Part shown: positions 46,201 through 53,952 of the stretch, piece by piece
How the letters are laid out: every line of letters starts with the position of its first letter
Numbering within the stretch: the stretch's first letter is position 1
Assembly: GCF_003097535.1 (NCBI RefSeq)
Contig: NZ_CP029187.1
Coordinates: 1,178,001-1,242,000, forward strand
DNA length: 64,000 bases
Origin: Flavobacterium pallidum
GTDB lineage: Bacteria; Bacteroidota; Bacteroidia; Flavobacteriales; Flavobacteriaceae
Direction: 5' to 3'
Program-made: the position numbers and the translations under genes
The notes under the pieces: model-generated
What the model saw: only the letters and a program-made list of their open reading frames with translations
Database searches by the model: none
Told to the model about the DNA's origin: nothing

Positions 46201-48181
46201 ATGTCTTTACTTCAGGTGATTCATCATCAGTGATATATTCTTTCTTGTATGGCGCTTTCCAGATAAACGCGTCGGTCCATTTGCCGTACTCGAAACTGGT
46301 CCAATAACCCAAATCGCCTTCTCCGGCTACGCCATCTCCGTTGTCGACATAGTCAGGGCCTGTAACAGATGTAAGCAGCCAGTGCGTCGCATAAGGCTCC
46401 AGCTGGCGTTTTTCGAAATAAGACTGGGTTTCTGCCGGGCTGTCTTCGATAACCCCGAATGTCCTGGTGATGATTTCCTCGTTGTAAACAGGTAATGAAT
46501 AGTGGTATGTCTTGCCGTCAACGGTAGTGATCTTAAATGCCCCGATTCCTTCTTTCGGCGCGCCAGAACGGTCAAAGCCTGATGCGGTAGGCTGCAGATA
46601 ACCTTGCTGCTTGAGTGCGGCATAATTGTTGTTGATCTGGTCGTTCGTGTAATATTCAATAAAATTAGAGGTTTTTCGCCTGTTCTTCGCAGCCAGTTCT
46701 ACAGAGCCAGAATTGTAATAATTCAGGATGTCGGCATTTGTCGTAGTCGTATTGAAAGCGGCGGACTGTACGTTGATGTACGTACTGATCTCGTTTTCCA
46801 TGTAGAAGTTCGGCCTTCCGTCAAATTTGGCATAATCAGGTATATTGGTGCTTGCGGAATTAATATTATAGTTCAGTTTATAACCCGCTTTGTTTTCTTT
46901 GCCGGTAAGCCCAAATAATACGCCGTTTTCAAAGATTGTCGAAGTCATGCTTCCGGACAATCCCTGAGCCTGAACATTATAATTGTCATAATTTGGCTGG
47001 GTGATATTGTTCGCAGCAGGATCTGAGGTGCTCGAAAACGAATTATTTGAGATCGGGATTTCATTGATATCCATGAACGCCTGTCCTACTATACTTACTA
47101 CCCAGTGTCCAGGTATGTGCTCCTGTTGACCTTGTCCTGCGGTAATGGTTCTAGGAGGGACCCAGGTTGATTTTGTAATGTCTTTGACGCCATTTTGGAA
47201 ATATAACGGGCCAGTTACAAAATTCTCGTCGTTGTCACCTAACCAATACTTAAATTCCTGTTTTCCGAAAGACAAACTGAAAACCCCGATAGGCGTAGGT
47301 ACTACAATTGGAATACTCCAGCTGCTCGAGCTTGTGCAATAGTCGCCCATGCTGACCGTATTGTTGAATGATGAACTTATGCCCGTGCCGGCCACCGTTG
47401 CCGTAACCTGTGTGCCGGATTTTGAAGTAGACATTGAAATCCCTGTGCCTTCAGCTGCATTAGCTTCAAAGGACATGCTTCCGGATGTATTATAGCCGAT
47501 GCTGAATCCGGCACCATTGCTGTTGAAACCAGCATTTACACCTACGTCTCCATTAGTAGAGGCACTTACTCCGACCGACATGCCACCTGCAAACTGTGCG
47601 CCGACACCGATGGAAGCGCCATTTGAACCTGCCGTCACGCTCACGCCAATACTGTTGCCACCTCCGACATCAAAACCTACCCCTACGCTTACATACCCGC
47701 CTAGCGCTTGATTGCTGCCCCAGTTAAAGCCCAATCCGACGGAAGCAAATCCGCAGGTATATCCAATAGATGCCGAATAAGTGGATACGGTATGGGTACG
47801 GTCCCAAAAATATTCATTAAGGTGCGAAGCATTGTAATCATCCGGATAACCGTTGACGCCGCGGTCAATCGCTCCCGGATTCAGGTTCCAGCCAAGACCG
47901 GTCCAAGAAGATTCCTGGTCGATGGCAATACCCGCGTGATAAGCAAGTGATATCGGATAGCCGCCCTCAGGGCTGGGAACGTTCATCACGGGTAATACAT
48001 AGCTGTATTGCCCGGTGATCAAATTTACCATGTCCGTTGCATCTACCGGCTCAAAACTTGATGCCTCGGGAGACTTGGGCCCGTTGTTGGATGCGAATGC
48101 ATTCATCGGGATCAGCGTCGGAAAAAATATAAGGAAGAAAAAAGTAGCTATCAGCCGGTGGGATTTTTTTTGCTTTATCAT
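43253..48181 (-). CDS. SpvB-like / YD-type giant exported protein (1642 aa)
   Basis: The signal peptide ends near residue 30 (IPMNAFASN). Residues 40-110 (VDATDMVNLITGQYSYVLPV...SLAYHAGI...SSWTGLGWNLNPG) match the N-terminal part of SpvB/TcB-like proteins. An insert of about 150 residues (about 135-285) is rich in Gly, Ser and Ala with alternating Val/Ile (VGVGFDVGGGNSIGVSVTAG). The long middle region is TcB-like; near the C-terminus there is a jelly-roll, carbohydrate-binding-like segment (about 1470-1585) and two YD-type turns (YVYNQWDELSYII, RFEYDNAGRLFRTY). There is no RHS core and no toxin tail. It is one base after the small lipoprotein gene. With the separate Rhs proteins it recalls a split TcB/TcC pair. 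Confidence 0.82.
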   Translation of the reverse strand: MIKQKKSHRLIATFFFLIFFPTLIPMNAFASNNGPKSPEASSFEPVDATDMVNLITGQYSYVLPVMNVPSPEGGYPISLAYHAGIAIDQESSWTGLGWNLNPGAIDRGVNGYPDDYNASHLNEYFWDRTHTVSTYSASIGYTCGFASVGLGFNWGSNQALGGYVSVGVGFDVGGGNSIGVSVTAGSNGASIGVGAQFAGGMSVGVSASTNGDVGVNAGFNSNGAGFSIGYNTSGSMSFEANAAEGTGISMSTSKSGTQVTATVAGTGISSSFNNTVSMGDYCTSSSSWSIPIVVPTPIGVFSLSFGKQEFKYWLGDNDENFVTGPLYFQNGVKDITKSTWVPPRTITAGQGQQEHIPGHWVVSIVGQAFMDINEIPISNNSFSSTSDPAANNITQPNYDNYNVQAQGLSGSMTSTIFENGVLFGLTGKENKAGYKLNYNINSASTNIPDYAKFDGRPNFYMENEISTYINVQSAAFNTTTTNADILNYYNSGSVELAAKNRRKTSNFIEYYTNDQINNNYAALKQQGYLQPTASGFDRSGAPKEGIGAFKITTVDGKTYHYSLPVYNEEIITRTFGVIEDSPAETQSYFEKRQLEPYATHWLLTSVTGPDYVDNGDGVAGEGDLGYWTSFEYGKWTDAFIWKAPYKKEYITDDESPEVKTWIRGRKEIYYLDKVKTRTHTALFVKSTRADAMSEAFTYNAASHVDDLQNNSVLPRFTVPAQAQLKLNKIILLKNEDCTLDKAAGPDANQSVEIKYESNNHSDKTETATYNCYDNVIDVNDGYMALMPKAIKVVNMGYQFSLVGEAALLLKQVTFMGKGGNYALPPYKFDYINDIYNNYHNYEKDDGWGYLSTSPKEYSLKRITTPEGGTIGINYENNTFRSVTPNKLEFSNMNPVRFKCTMPTYASATDFSNKSVIIDIGSANVFPNLLGQTVNISLLRDYVCFNNLFYYFRYESTGHIDLSYGNGKYRVQFDDDIYWGADHHGYTQSGQHGCNMNNVNAAIAYAGNDYYYHQIKVKLDLPSTSVFAAGGVRVASLKVSDGTNNYITDYKYGENEDGIGYTSYIPFAQNLAKELPYSSELPAPRIMYEYVSIKNHKEGEQPEGKVQYKFNIIKTKAPNQIKYDDIYEIAKTVSGHTNTTANKGVSVAAFTVKDNLASIGQLLEVKTFNSQGHMLNKISNSYYKTTDAIPNNMGITQQSYQTYKTVDYVSATLQDKWIVNSSTRIKYPSILKSSTEQKDSYTYTTEFKDYDLISGVSKEQLSTSSDGKSLRTRILPAYSKYQQMGSKVDNIDNTNMLSQSAAQYSYIFDNGTWKETGVGITTWSNIWTYKDIGGDSSNPANEKPIWRKDKSYVWDGVLDSNGMFANYDSATDDNFDWTVGVGQPSNSKWKLTSQITLYDHFSQSLELKDMNGNKAATKMGDNDSKVVAVGNAGYHEMFYSGAEYIKYNFYLDPEVRIQDGASRVPGLAHTGTYAVTTSSGQKFGVVMRNEPNNNHKPGKYKVSVWVHKDQVSSAKLVVSENNTNSFTFPLSQQVKAGDWVLLTKIIDVPASETWIYFTSDTGAVVYYDDLMIRPIASTISGYVYNQWDELSYIINNNGLATRFEYDNAGRLFRTYVEVADDATNGLTGGFKLKSENRINYKGN

Positions 48182-48182
48182 G

Positions 48183-48797
48183 CTAATTGAATCTTAAGTA
48201 CGGTTGGTCTAATATTGCTTTTGTGTCTATTTTGAATTTTATTTCTCCGGTATTGAACCCCAAATCCTCAATGGCCAGGGTCAGGTAATCTTCTGAAAGG
48301 AATTTCTCGTCCTTCGGATAAACCAACAGGATGTTCGTACTGCCTGACATCCCATACATTCTGGGATAAATGAAGTCAGTCATCGCAAGAGTATCCTTTT
48401 GTTTTGTATATACATGCACTTTTTGGTCCATGCCGAAAGCAAGCTCATTTACCATGGCGCCAAACCTGGCCTTATTGCCGGCCACGTTGCTCAGCAGCTC
48501 TTTGCCGTTAAGCGACATGGAAAGGGTGAAATACATATATTGTCCATATTTGTTTCGTAAAACTTGTAATTTCTTCTCATCCGGTTTCGCATCACCAAGT
48601 TCCTGTCTCACCAGCAAATCGGTTGGCTTGTAAAGGAGTGAATATTCGGTACCTCCGATAATCTTTGTGTATTTATAACCGTTGTCCTCGTCATTGATAA
48701 ATGCCCTGAGTTCTTTTTCGGTCTCAAAGGACTTGCCTGTACATGCAACGAATAACGAACACAGGAGCAATAATACAAATCTATTTTTTCGGCTCAT
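48183..48797 (-). CDS. Lipoprotein of unknown function
   Basis: A 204-residue lipoprotein (lipobox SLFVAC near residue 19). I do not recognise the family. It overlaps the OmpH-like gene by 17 bases and ends one base before the SpvB-like gene, so all three are translated from one mRNA and probably act together. It has an Asn/Gly-rich start of the mature chain and a strand-rich C-terminus (ILLVYPKDEKF, GEIKFKIDTKAIL). Confidence 0.7.
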   Translation of the reverse strand: MSRKNRFVLLLLCSLFVACTGKSFETEKELRAFINDEDNGYKYTKIIGGTEYSLLYKPTDLLVRQELGDAKPDEKKLQVLRNKYGQYMYFTLSMSLNGKELLSNVAGNKARFGAMVNELAFGMDQKVHVYTKQKDTLAMTDFIYPRMYGMSGSTNILLVYPKDEKFLSEDYLTLAIEDLGFNTGEIKFKIDTKAILDQPYLRFN

Positions 48798-49317
48798 ATT
48801 CCTCGTTCAAACCTTTTAATATCTCGGCTGTCAGGTCTGAAGATTCTTCTGCATACATGATATTTCCTCCGCCACTTGCTCCAAAAATGATCTGATAGCT
48901 ATGTTTTTTACCGTATTCCTTGACATAATCGTTTATGTCATTAATCACAGTCTGCGTTACTTTTTTGTCCTCATCCTGCATTTGCTTTTGCATCGCCTGT
49001 TGGTAACCGTTTATTTGCTGTTGCCTGGTTTGTAACAACTCCTGCTTTAATTTCAGTTCATTTGCACTCAGCGTTAACCGTTCTTTTTCGTACTTACCGA
49101 GTTCTTTTTGCCAACCGGCAGTGAGTGAATCCATGTTGCTCTTCATGACCGTAGCTTTCTTGTCGAATTCTGCTTTTGCAACCTTTGTACGTTTATAGCC
49201 TTCAATCAGTTTATTGACGTCAACATACACCAATTGTGTTTGTGATTTTACGTAATATAGGCAAAGTGCGGCAATAACGAGGGCGACCGCTGACAGGACA
49301 GTAGGAATTTTGTTCAT
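48781..49317 (-). CDS. OmpH/Skp-family periplasmic chaperone
   Basis: A 178-residue protein with an N-terminal hydrophobic anchor or signal (about 6-24), then VYVDVNKLIEGY, a long charged coiled-coil (about 55-130, rich in Lys, Glu and Gln) and a C-terminal YQIIFGASGGGNIMYA segment. These are the features of OmpH/Skp, which holds unfolded outer-membrane or exported proteins. It is the first gene of the minus-strand OmpH-lipoprotein-SpvB operon and faces the plus-strand secretion operon across 101 bp, so it may be a dedicated chaperone for the large exported proteins encoded here. Confidence 0.85.
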   Translation of the reverse strand: MNKIPTVLSAVALVIAALCLYYVKSQTQLVYVDVNKLIEGYKRTKVAKAEFDKKATVMKSNMDSLTAGWQKELGKYEKERLTLSANELKLKQELLQTRQQQINGYQQAMQKQMQDEDKKVTQTVINDINDYVKEYGKKHSYQIIFGASGGGNIMYAEESSDLTAEILKGLNEEYEPKK

Positions 49318-49407
49318 TTTTGTTATTGGGTTATTTGACTACAATCTTAAAAAAAATTTTTCATATTTTAACATATTTTTCATAAGAATTTTTCAGAAAA
49401 AAAAATA

Positions 49408-49415
49408 TATATTTG
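49408..49415 (+). promoter_or_regulatory. -7 box at the start of the plus-strand secretion operon
   Basis: TATATTTG matches TAnnTTTG and ends three bases before the ATG at 49419. If used, transcription would begin at about the start codon, giving a leaderless mRNA. No TTG is found at the right distance upstream, so support is partial. Confidence 0.4.
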
Positions 49416-49418
49416 CGG

Positions 49419-49841
49419 ATGCCTGCGTCACAAACGGAAAAACAAATAAAAAAACTTCCATCGTATAACCTACAGGAGACCCTGATAGTGCTTGCGATAA
49501 TAGGAATTCTGCTATTAATAGCGCTCCCCAACTTGATGCCTCTCATTACAAAGGCAAAAAGCATAGAGGCACAAACTCAGCTTAAGGCTGTTTTCAATTC
49601 CGAACAGCAATACTATTTCATGAATTCCAAGTACAGTGCGAGCCTTGAAGAATTGGATTTCGAAAGGCCTAAGACAGTAAAGGAAAATGGTTCGGCGAAT
49701 TACAATTACGAAATAATCCAAGCCAGTTCCGGAGGTTTTAAGGCAAGAGCGACTGCTGTTGTCGATTTTAACGGTAATGGAACATTTAATGTTTGGGAAA
49801 TAAATCAAAACGGCAACCCGATCCAGATTACTAAAGACTAG
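49419..49841 (+). CDS. Major pseudopilin / type IV pilin-like protein (GspG/PilA-like)
   Basis: A 140-residue prepilin. After a 15-residue leader ending in LPS comes YNLQETLIVLAIIGILLLIALPNL, the classic N-terminal stem with Glu at +5. The residue before the cleavage site is Ser instead of Gly. The C-terminal part is a small globular domain (YYFMNSKYSASLEELDF ... DFNGNGTFNVWEIN) with an acidic loop that may bind calcium, as in GspG. It is the first gene of the plus-strand operon. An in-frame TTG at 49413 is a possible but unlikely start. Confidence 0.85.
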   Translation: MPASQTEKQIKKLPSYNLQETLIVLAIIGILLLIALPNLMPLITKAKSIEAQTQLKAVFNSEQQYYFMNSKYSASLEELDFERPKTVKENGSANYNYEIIQASSGGFKARATAVVDFNGNGTFNVWEINQNGNPIQITKD

Positions 49842-49863
49842 ATCCGCCATAATCATCCCGCTT

Positions 49864-50351
49864 TTGTTAACAGTTGTACTTAAAATCTGCATTATTGCCA
49901 TTTTCATTTTGATTTTCTGGCAGGATTACCGGGACCGAATGGTGTATTGGTTCTTCTACCCGGCTGTCGGCATAATGGGATTCCTTATTCAATTGTCGCT
50001 CAATGATTTTCCCACGGCCGTTATCGGTGCTGTTATTAATTTATGCTATGTGGTCAGCATGCTTTGCATCTTATGGGTATATTATATTTTAATCAAAAAA
50101 AAAAAGTGCTTGATCATCTCGGGACCGGGGATATGCTGATGTTCCTGTTTCTGTGTTTCTGTTTTTCAGTGGTTTCCTTTTTTATATTGTTTGTGTTTTC
50201 ACTCGTGTTCTCGTTAGTGCTCCACCTGGTACTGAAAACAAAATATCCGCGACATCAAAGCGTTCCCCTTGCAGGGTACATGTCAGTTTATTTTTCGGCA
50301 GTTTATGCCATTTCGCTCATCATGCATTATAATTCTATATTTATCAATTAA
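49864..50351 (+). CDS. Type IV prepilin peptidase (A24, TadV/CpaA-like), interrupted by a -1 frameshift
   Basis: Two overlapping frames together encode one 162-residue membrane protease. Frame one (49864-50139, TTG start; no ATG available) holds the first catalytic Asp21 in QDYRDRMVYW and two membrane helices. Frame two (to 50351) holds the second catalytic site LGTGD and further helices. The frames meet at an A11 tract (50095-50105). One extra A, or a -1 shift at the in-phase heptamer A_AAA_AAG, joins them. Without shifting the product ends at residue 91 before the second active site. Size and place between pilin and GspE fit a prepilin peptidase. It may be a recoded gene, a decayed gene or a homopolymer sequencing error. 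Confidence 0.75.
50095..50106 (+). promoter_or_regulatory. Candidate -1 frameshift site (A11 tract with A_AAA_AAG)
   Basis: Eleven A followed by G. In the upstream frame the codons read AAA AAA AAA AAG, so the heptamer A_AAA_AAG, the type used by E. coli dnaX, is in the correct phase. After slipping, translation goes on as K-V-L-D-H-L-G-T-G-D. A weak stem (ATCTC with GGGAT, 8-base loop) lies about 10 bases downstream. A run this long could also cause RNA polymerase slippage. Confidence 0.5.
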
Positions 50352-50361
50352 CCAGTTTCCG

Positions 50362-51768
50362 ATGAATAACCAGTTTGAGATACCGGTGGCACTAAAGCAA
50401 TTGATCGGGGCTGATATGGCTTATAGTTACCGCATCATACCGATAGAAAATGAACATGGGAAAGTGCGTTTCAAAACTGATAATCCAGATTTGGAGGCAT
50501 TATTGAAGGAGCTGACAATCGTTCTCGGATATCCCCTTGAACTGATTTCCGATAGCCGGGAAAGTATTGAACGGTTTTTAAGTTTTAATTACAGGAAATC
50601 CCAAAACCAGCTTTCGGCAATTCATTATTCCAATGATTTTCTTGAAAAGATATTAATCACGGCCCAGGAAATCGGGAGCAGCGACATCCATTTTGAGCCT
50701 TTCGAAAGCAAGGCGCGCATACGGCTGCGGCTTGACGGTAAGCTAAAAGAGCAATTTTATCTTTCCCGAGAGGAATATCCTGCCATCATCAATAAAATAA
50801 AGATACGGGCACAGCTCGATATTTCCGAAAAAAGGCTGCCTCAGGATGGGCGTATTTCTGTGACGACCGATTGGGAGGATTTTGACATCCGTGTGTCAAC
50901 TATGCCCACACTTCATGGTGAGAAGTTGGTATTGAGGATATTAAGTAAAGATACCGATGCCGTCGATCTAGAAACCCTGGGGTTCCAAAAGGATGAATTG
51001 CGGATTTTTATGGAAAACATCAAAAAGCCAAATGGGATAGTGCTTATCTCAGGCCCTACGGGATCCGGAAAAACCACTACGCTTTACGCTACCTTGAAAA
51101 AACTTAACCGTCCCAATACCAACATCCTAACCGTTGAGGACCCGATAGAATATACTCTTGAAGGGATTAACCAGGTACAGTTGAAGGAAAGCATCGGACT
51201 TGATTTTGCCTCAACCCTGCGCACTTTTTTAAGGCAGGATCCTGATATCATTATGGTTGGGGAAATACGCGATGTGGATACGGCAAATATGACAATCAGG
51301 GCCGCGCTTACGGGGCATTTGGTCTTGTCGACCATCCATACGAACTCGGCCTGGGCAACCGTGTCACGCCTTATCGACATGGGCGTTCCTGCATTCCTGA
51401 TAGCCAATACGTTAAATATTAGTGTAGCGCAGCGCCTGGTCAGGAAATTATGCAATAGCTGCAAACTGAAAACAGACATTTCCCAGGCAGCCTTTCCTTC
51501 CGGATTTCAAATTCCACCCACGCTCGAGTACCATTTTGAGCCCGTCGGATGCAATGAATGTTACCAGACAGGATATTCAGGGAGAAAAGCGATTTATGAA
51601 ATCCTGCCCATCACCAAAACGTTGATGGGTTTTATAAAGAACAACCAGCTTAATATCGATGATTATCTCGAAGAGCACAACATCGCCACACTTAAAACCA
51701 ACGCCATTAAACTTATAGAAGAGGGTATCACTTCAGTTGAAGATGTTTTTTCTTTACTAATGGATTAA
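50362..51768 (+). CDS. T2SS/T4P assembly ATPase (GspE/PulE-like)
   Basis: A 468-residue ATPase starting at MNNQFEIPVAL; the frame is open further upstream but overlaps the peptidase gene. Motifs: Walker A GPTGSGKTTTLYA, Asp box, Walker B RQDPDIIMVGEIRD, His box, and a zinc-type cysteine quartet (CNSC ... CNEC). The N-terminal domain is short compared with GspE of Proteobacteria. It powers pseudopilus growth by acting on the GspF/PilC platform. It follows the peptidase gene by 10 bases and precedes the secretin gene by 30. Confidence 0.95.
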   Translation: MNNQFEIPVALKQLIGADMAYSYRIIPIENEHGKVRFKTDNPDLEALLKELTIVLGYPLELISDSRESIERFLSFNYRKSQNQLSAIHYSNDFLEKILITAQEIGSSDIHFEPFESKARIRLRLDGKLKEQFYLSREEYPAIINKIKIRAQLDISEKRLPQDGRISVTTDWEDFDIRVSTMPTLHGEKLVLRILSKDTDAVDLETLGFQKDELRIFMENIKKPNGIVLISGPTGSGKTTTLYATLKKLNRPNTNILTVEDPIEYTLEGINQVQLKESIGLDFASTLRTFLRQDPDIIMVGEIRDVDTANMTIRAALTGHLVLSTIHTNSAWATVSRLIDMGVPAFLIANTLNISVAQRLVRKLCNSCKLKTDISQAAFPSGFQIPPTLEYHFEPVGCNECYQTGYSGRKAIYEILPITKTLMGFIKNNQLNIDDYLEEHNIATLKTNAIKLIEEGITSVEDVFSLLMD

Positions 51769-51798
51769 AAAAATTATATTTGGATTTTGAACAGGTAT

Positions 51799-53952
51799 AT
51801 GAAAAAAATTATCGTTTTAATATTGCTTCTTTTTAGTTCACTGGTTTTTTGCCAGGAAAACCGCATACAGCAGTTAAAGTACAATCTCGATAATTTATCA
51901 GCAGATGTCCCTGGTTTAAGCCAAAAATTAAATGTAAACGTCAAAGAGAGTACCCTGCCCAGTTTCCTTTTGGCAGTTTCTGAGATACACAAAGTAAATA
52001 TCAGTGTTGATACGTCTCTAAACAGCATCCTGATCATCAACAATTTTACAGATGTGACCGTGGCGGATATGCTGCTTTTTTTATGTAAGGAATATAGCTT
52101 AAGCATTGATTTTACGGGAAATATCATCGCCATAAAAAGGTATGAAAAACCTGCGGAGAAGGCATTAGAGAAAATTATCGATGTAAGATACTCCATCGAT
52201 GACGAATTGCTGTCCCTGAACCTCAAAGACGACAAGCTTTATGAGGTTTTTAAAAGGATTACCGACGAAAGCGGCAAGAATATCGTTTTTTCTCCAGGTC
52301 TGGACAGTAAGCCCCTGTCTGTTTACCTGAAAAGTATCCCTTTTGATGACGCAATGAATAAGCTCGCGTTTGCCAATAACCTCTCGGTAACAAAAACTAA
52401 AGACAATTTTTATCTTTTTGAGGCGCTCGAGTCTGATGCTCCCGCCGCTACAAATTCTGTCAGCGGTACGAACACGCAAAAACCGTCAAGACCCGTGCGT
52501 TCAAGGAAATCCAATTTTTATTTTAACGTAATCGACAATAAGAAAAAGCTCCTTGACGTGGATTTCGAAAATACACCAATCTCAAATATAGTGTATGACA
52601 TTGGGAATGAGTTGAATATAGACATGTTCATTTCAAATCCGCTGGAGAATGCCGGGGTGGCATCTGTGAAAGCCAAAAACATCACATTCGATGAACTTTT
52701 AGATAAGATATTTGAATCTAAAAATAATTTTGGAGCAGCAGCAACTCCGCCAGTATCGCAACCGCTGCAGGGGGGATATGTACCTAATGACAGCCAAAGT
52801 GCTGATACGTACACTTATTTCAGGAAAAACGACATCTATTTTTTCGGGTTAAAAAATCAGCTCACCCTCAGGACGATAAAGACCATACAACTGATGCGCA
52901 GGTCTATAGAACTCCTCAACGATCCGTCACAGGAAGGAAGGAGCTCCGGAAGGACCGCCTACAGCCAGAATAATTTTTATGGAAACGGAAGTTACGAGAA
53001 TACTCGCAATACCAATACAAACAGCCTTAACCAGGACAATTCGGAAACCAATAAAAAGCAGCAAGGCGACATCCTAAGCCTGCTGCCGAATGAAATCAAG
53101 ACAGGCCTCGATATCAAGATTGATACTGAACTGAACAGTTTTATCGTTAGCGGCCCTGCAGAAAATATTCAGAGGTTCGAGTCTTTTATCAAATACATCG
53201 ATAAGGAAATTCCGGTCATTTTGATTGAAGTGATGATCTTAGACGTAAATCGGTCAGCTACTGTGGAAACCGGAATAAAGGCAGGCATAGGCGATAAGCC
53301 AGTAAAAACGAACGGAACGGTTTTTCCAACAGCGGATATCAATCTTGGTGCGACAACAATAAACAATATCATAAATCATTTTGACGGATTTGGGTCGCTC
53401 AACATTGGCAAAGTAGTGCCGAATTTCTATCTCAGCCTGAAAGCCCTTGAAACCAATGGGAATGTTAACATCCGATCCACCCCAAGGCTTTCCACGCTCA
53501 ACGGTCACAAAGCATACCTTTCCATAGGCGAAACGACTTATTATGTAGTGACGAACCAAAATTTCTACGGATCGCAGATTCCGCAAACCTCTGAAATAAA
53601 GAACTACCAGCCCATCGATGCGGAACTGTCACTTTCAATCAAACCCCTGGTGTCCGGAGACGGTGAAATCACTATGGATATCAAGGTGATACAATCTAGT
53701 TTTAATGGACAAAAGATAGACAAGGATGCTCCTCCGGGAATAAATTCCAGGGAATTCAACTCCATTCTCAGGGTACATGACCAGGACATCATCATCTTAG
53801 GGGGCTTAGAAGAAAAGACCAGAAATGATTCAGGCACAGGTGTACCGCTTTTGGCCAGGATTCCTGTGATAAAATGGCTTTTCAGTTCTAGAAAAAGAGA
53901 AAATTCAAAGAAAAAGCTGTCCATATTAATTAAACCAACAGTGATTTATTAG
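51799..53952 (+). CDS. Secretin (GspD/PilQ-like outer-membrane channel)
   Basis: A 717-residue protein with a signal peptide (MKKIIVLILLLFSSLVFC; the ATG at 51799 is preferred over an upstream TTG), an N0/STN domain (about 45-115), further N-domains with a Gly/Ser/Asn-rich linker, and a C-terminal secretin domain (about 470-717) with the family motifs VPLLARIPVIKWLFSS and LSILIKPTVI. It forms the outer-membrane gate. The GspC-like protein at 28335 is its likely periplasmic partner. It abuts the next gene directly. Confidence 0.93.
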   Translation: MKKIIVLILLLFSSLVFCQENRIQQLKYNLDNLSADVPGLSQKLNVNVKESTLPSFLLAVSEIHKVNISVDTSLNSILIINNFTDVTVADMLLFLCKEYSLSIDFTGNIIAIKRYEKPAEKALEKIIDVRYSIDDELLSLNLKDDKLYEVFKRITDESGKNIVFSPGLDSKPLSVYLKSIPFDDAMNKLAFANNLSVTKTKDNFYLFEALESDAPAATNSVSGTNTQKPSRPVRSRKSNFYFNVIDNKKKLLDVDFENTPISNIVYDIGNELNIDMFISNPLENAGVASVKAKNITFDELLDKIFESKNNFGAAATPPVSQPLQGGYVPNDSQSADTYTYFRKNDIYFFGLKNQLTLRTIKTIQLMRRSIELLNDPSQEGRSSGRTAYSQNNFYGNGSYENTRNTNTNSLNQDNSETNKKQQGDILSLLPNEIKTGLDIKIDTELNSFIVSGPAENIQRFESFIKYIDKEIPVILIEVMILDVNRSATVETGIKAGIGDKPVKTNGTVFPTADINLGATTINNIINHFDGFGSLNIGKVVPNFYLSLKALETNGNVNIRSTPRLSTLNGHKAYLSIGETTYYVVTNQNFYGSQIPQTSEIKNYQPIDAELSLSIKPLVSGDGEITMDIKVIQSSFNGQKIDKDAPPGINSREFNSILRVHDQDIIILGGLEEKTRNDSGTGVPLLARIPVIKWLFSSRKRENSKKKLSILIKPTVIY

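Noticed and set aside
31719..48181. T9SS cargo status of the Rhs and SpvB-like proteins
   Set aside because: None ends with a T9SS type A or B sorting domain; the C-termini are toxin-like tails or YD-type sequence.
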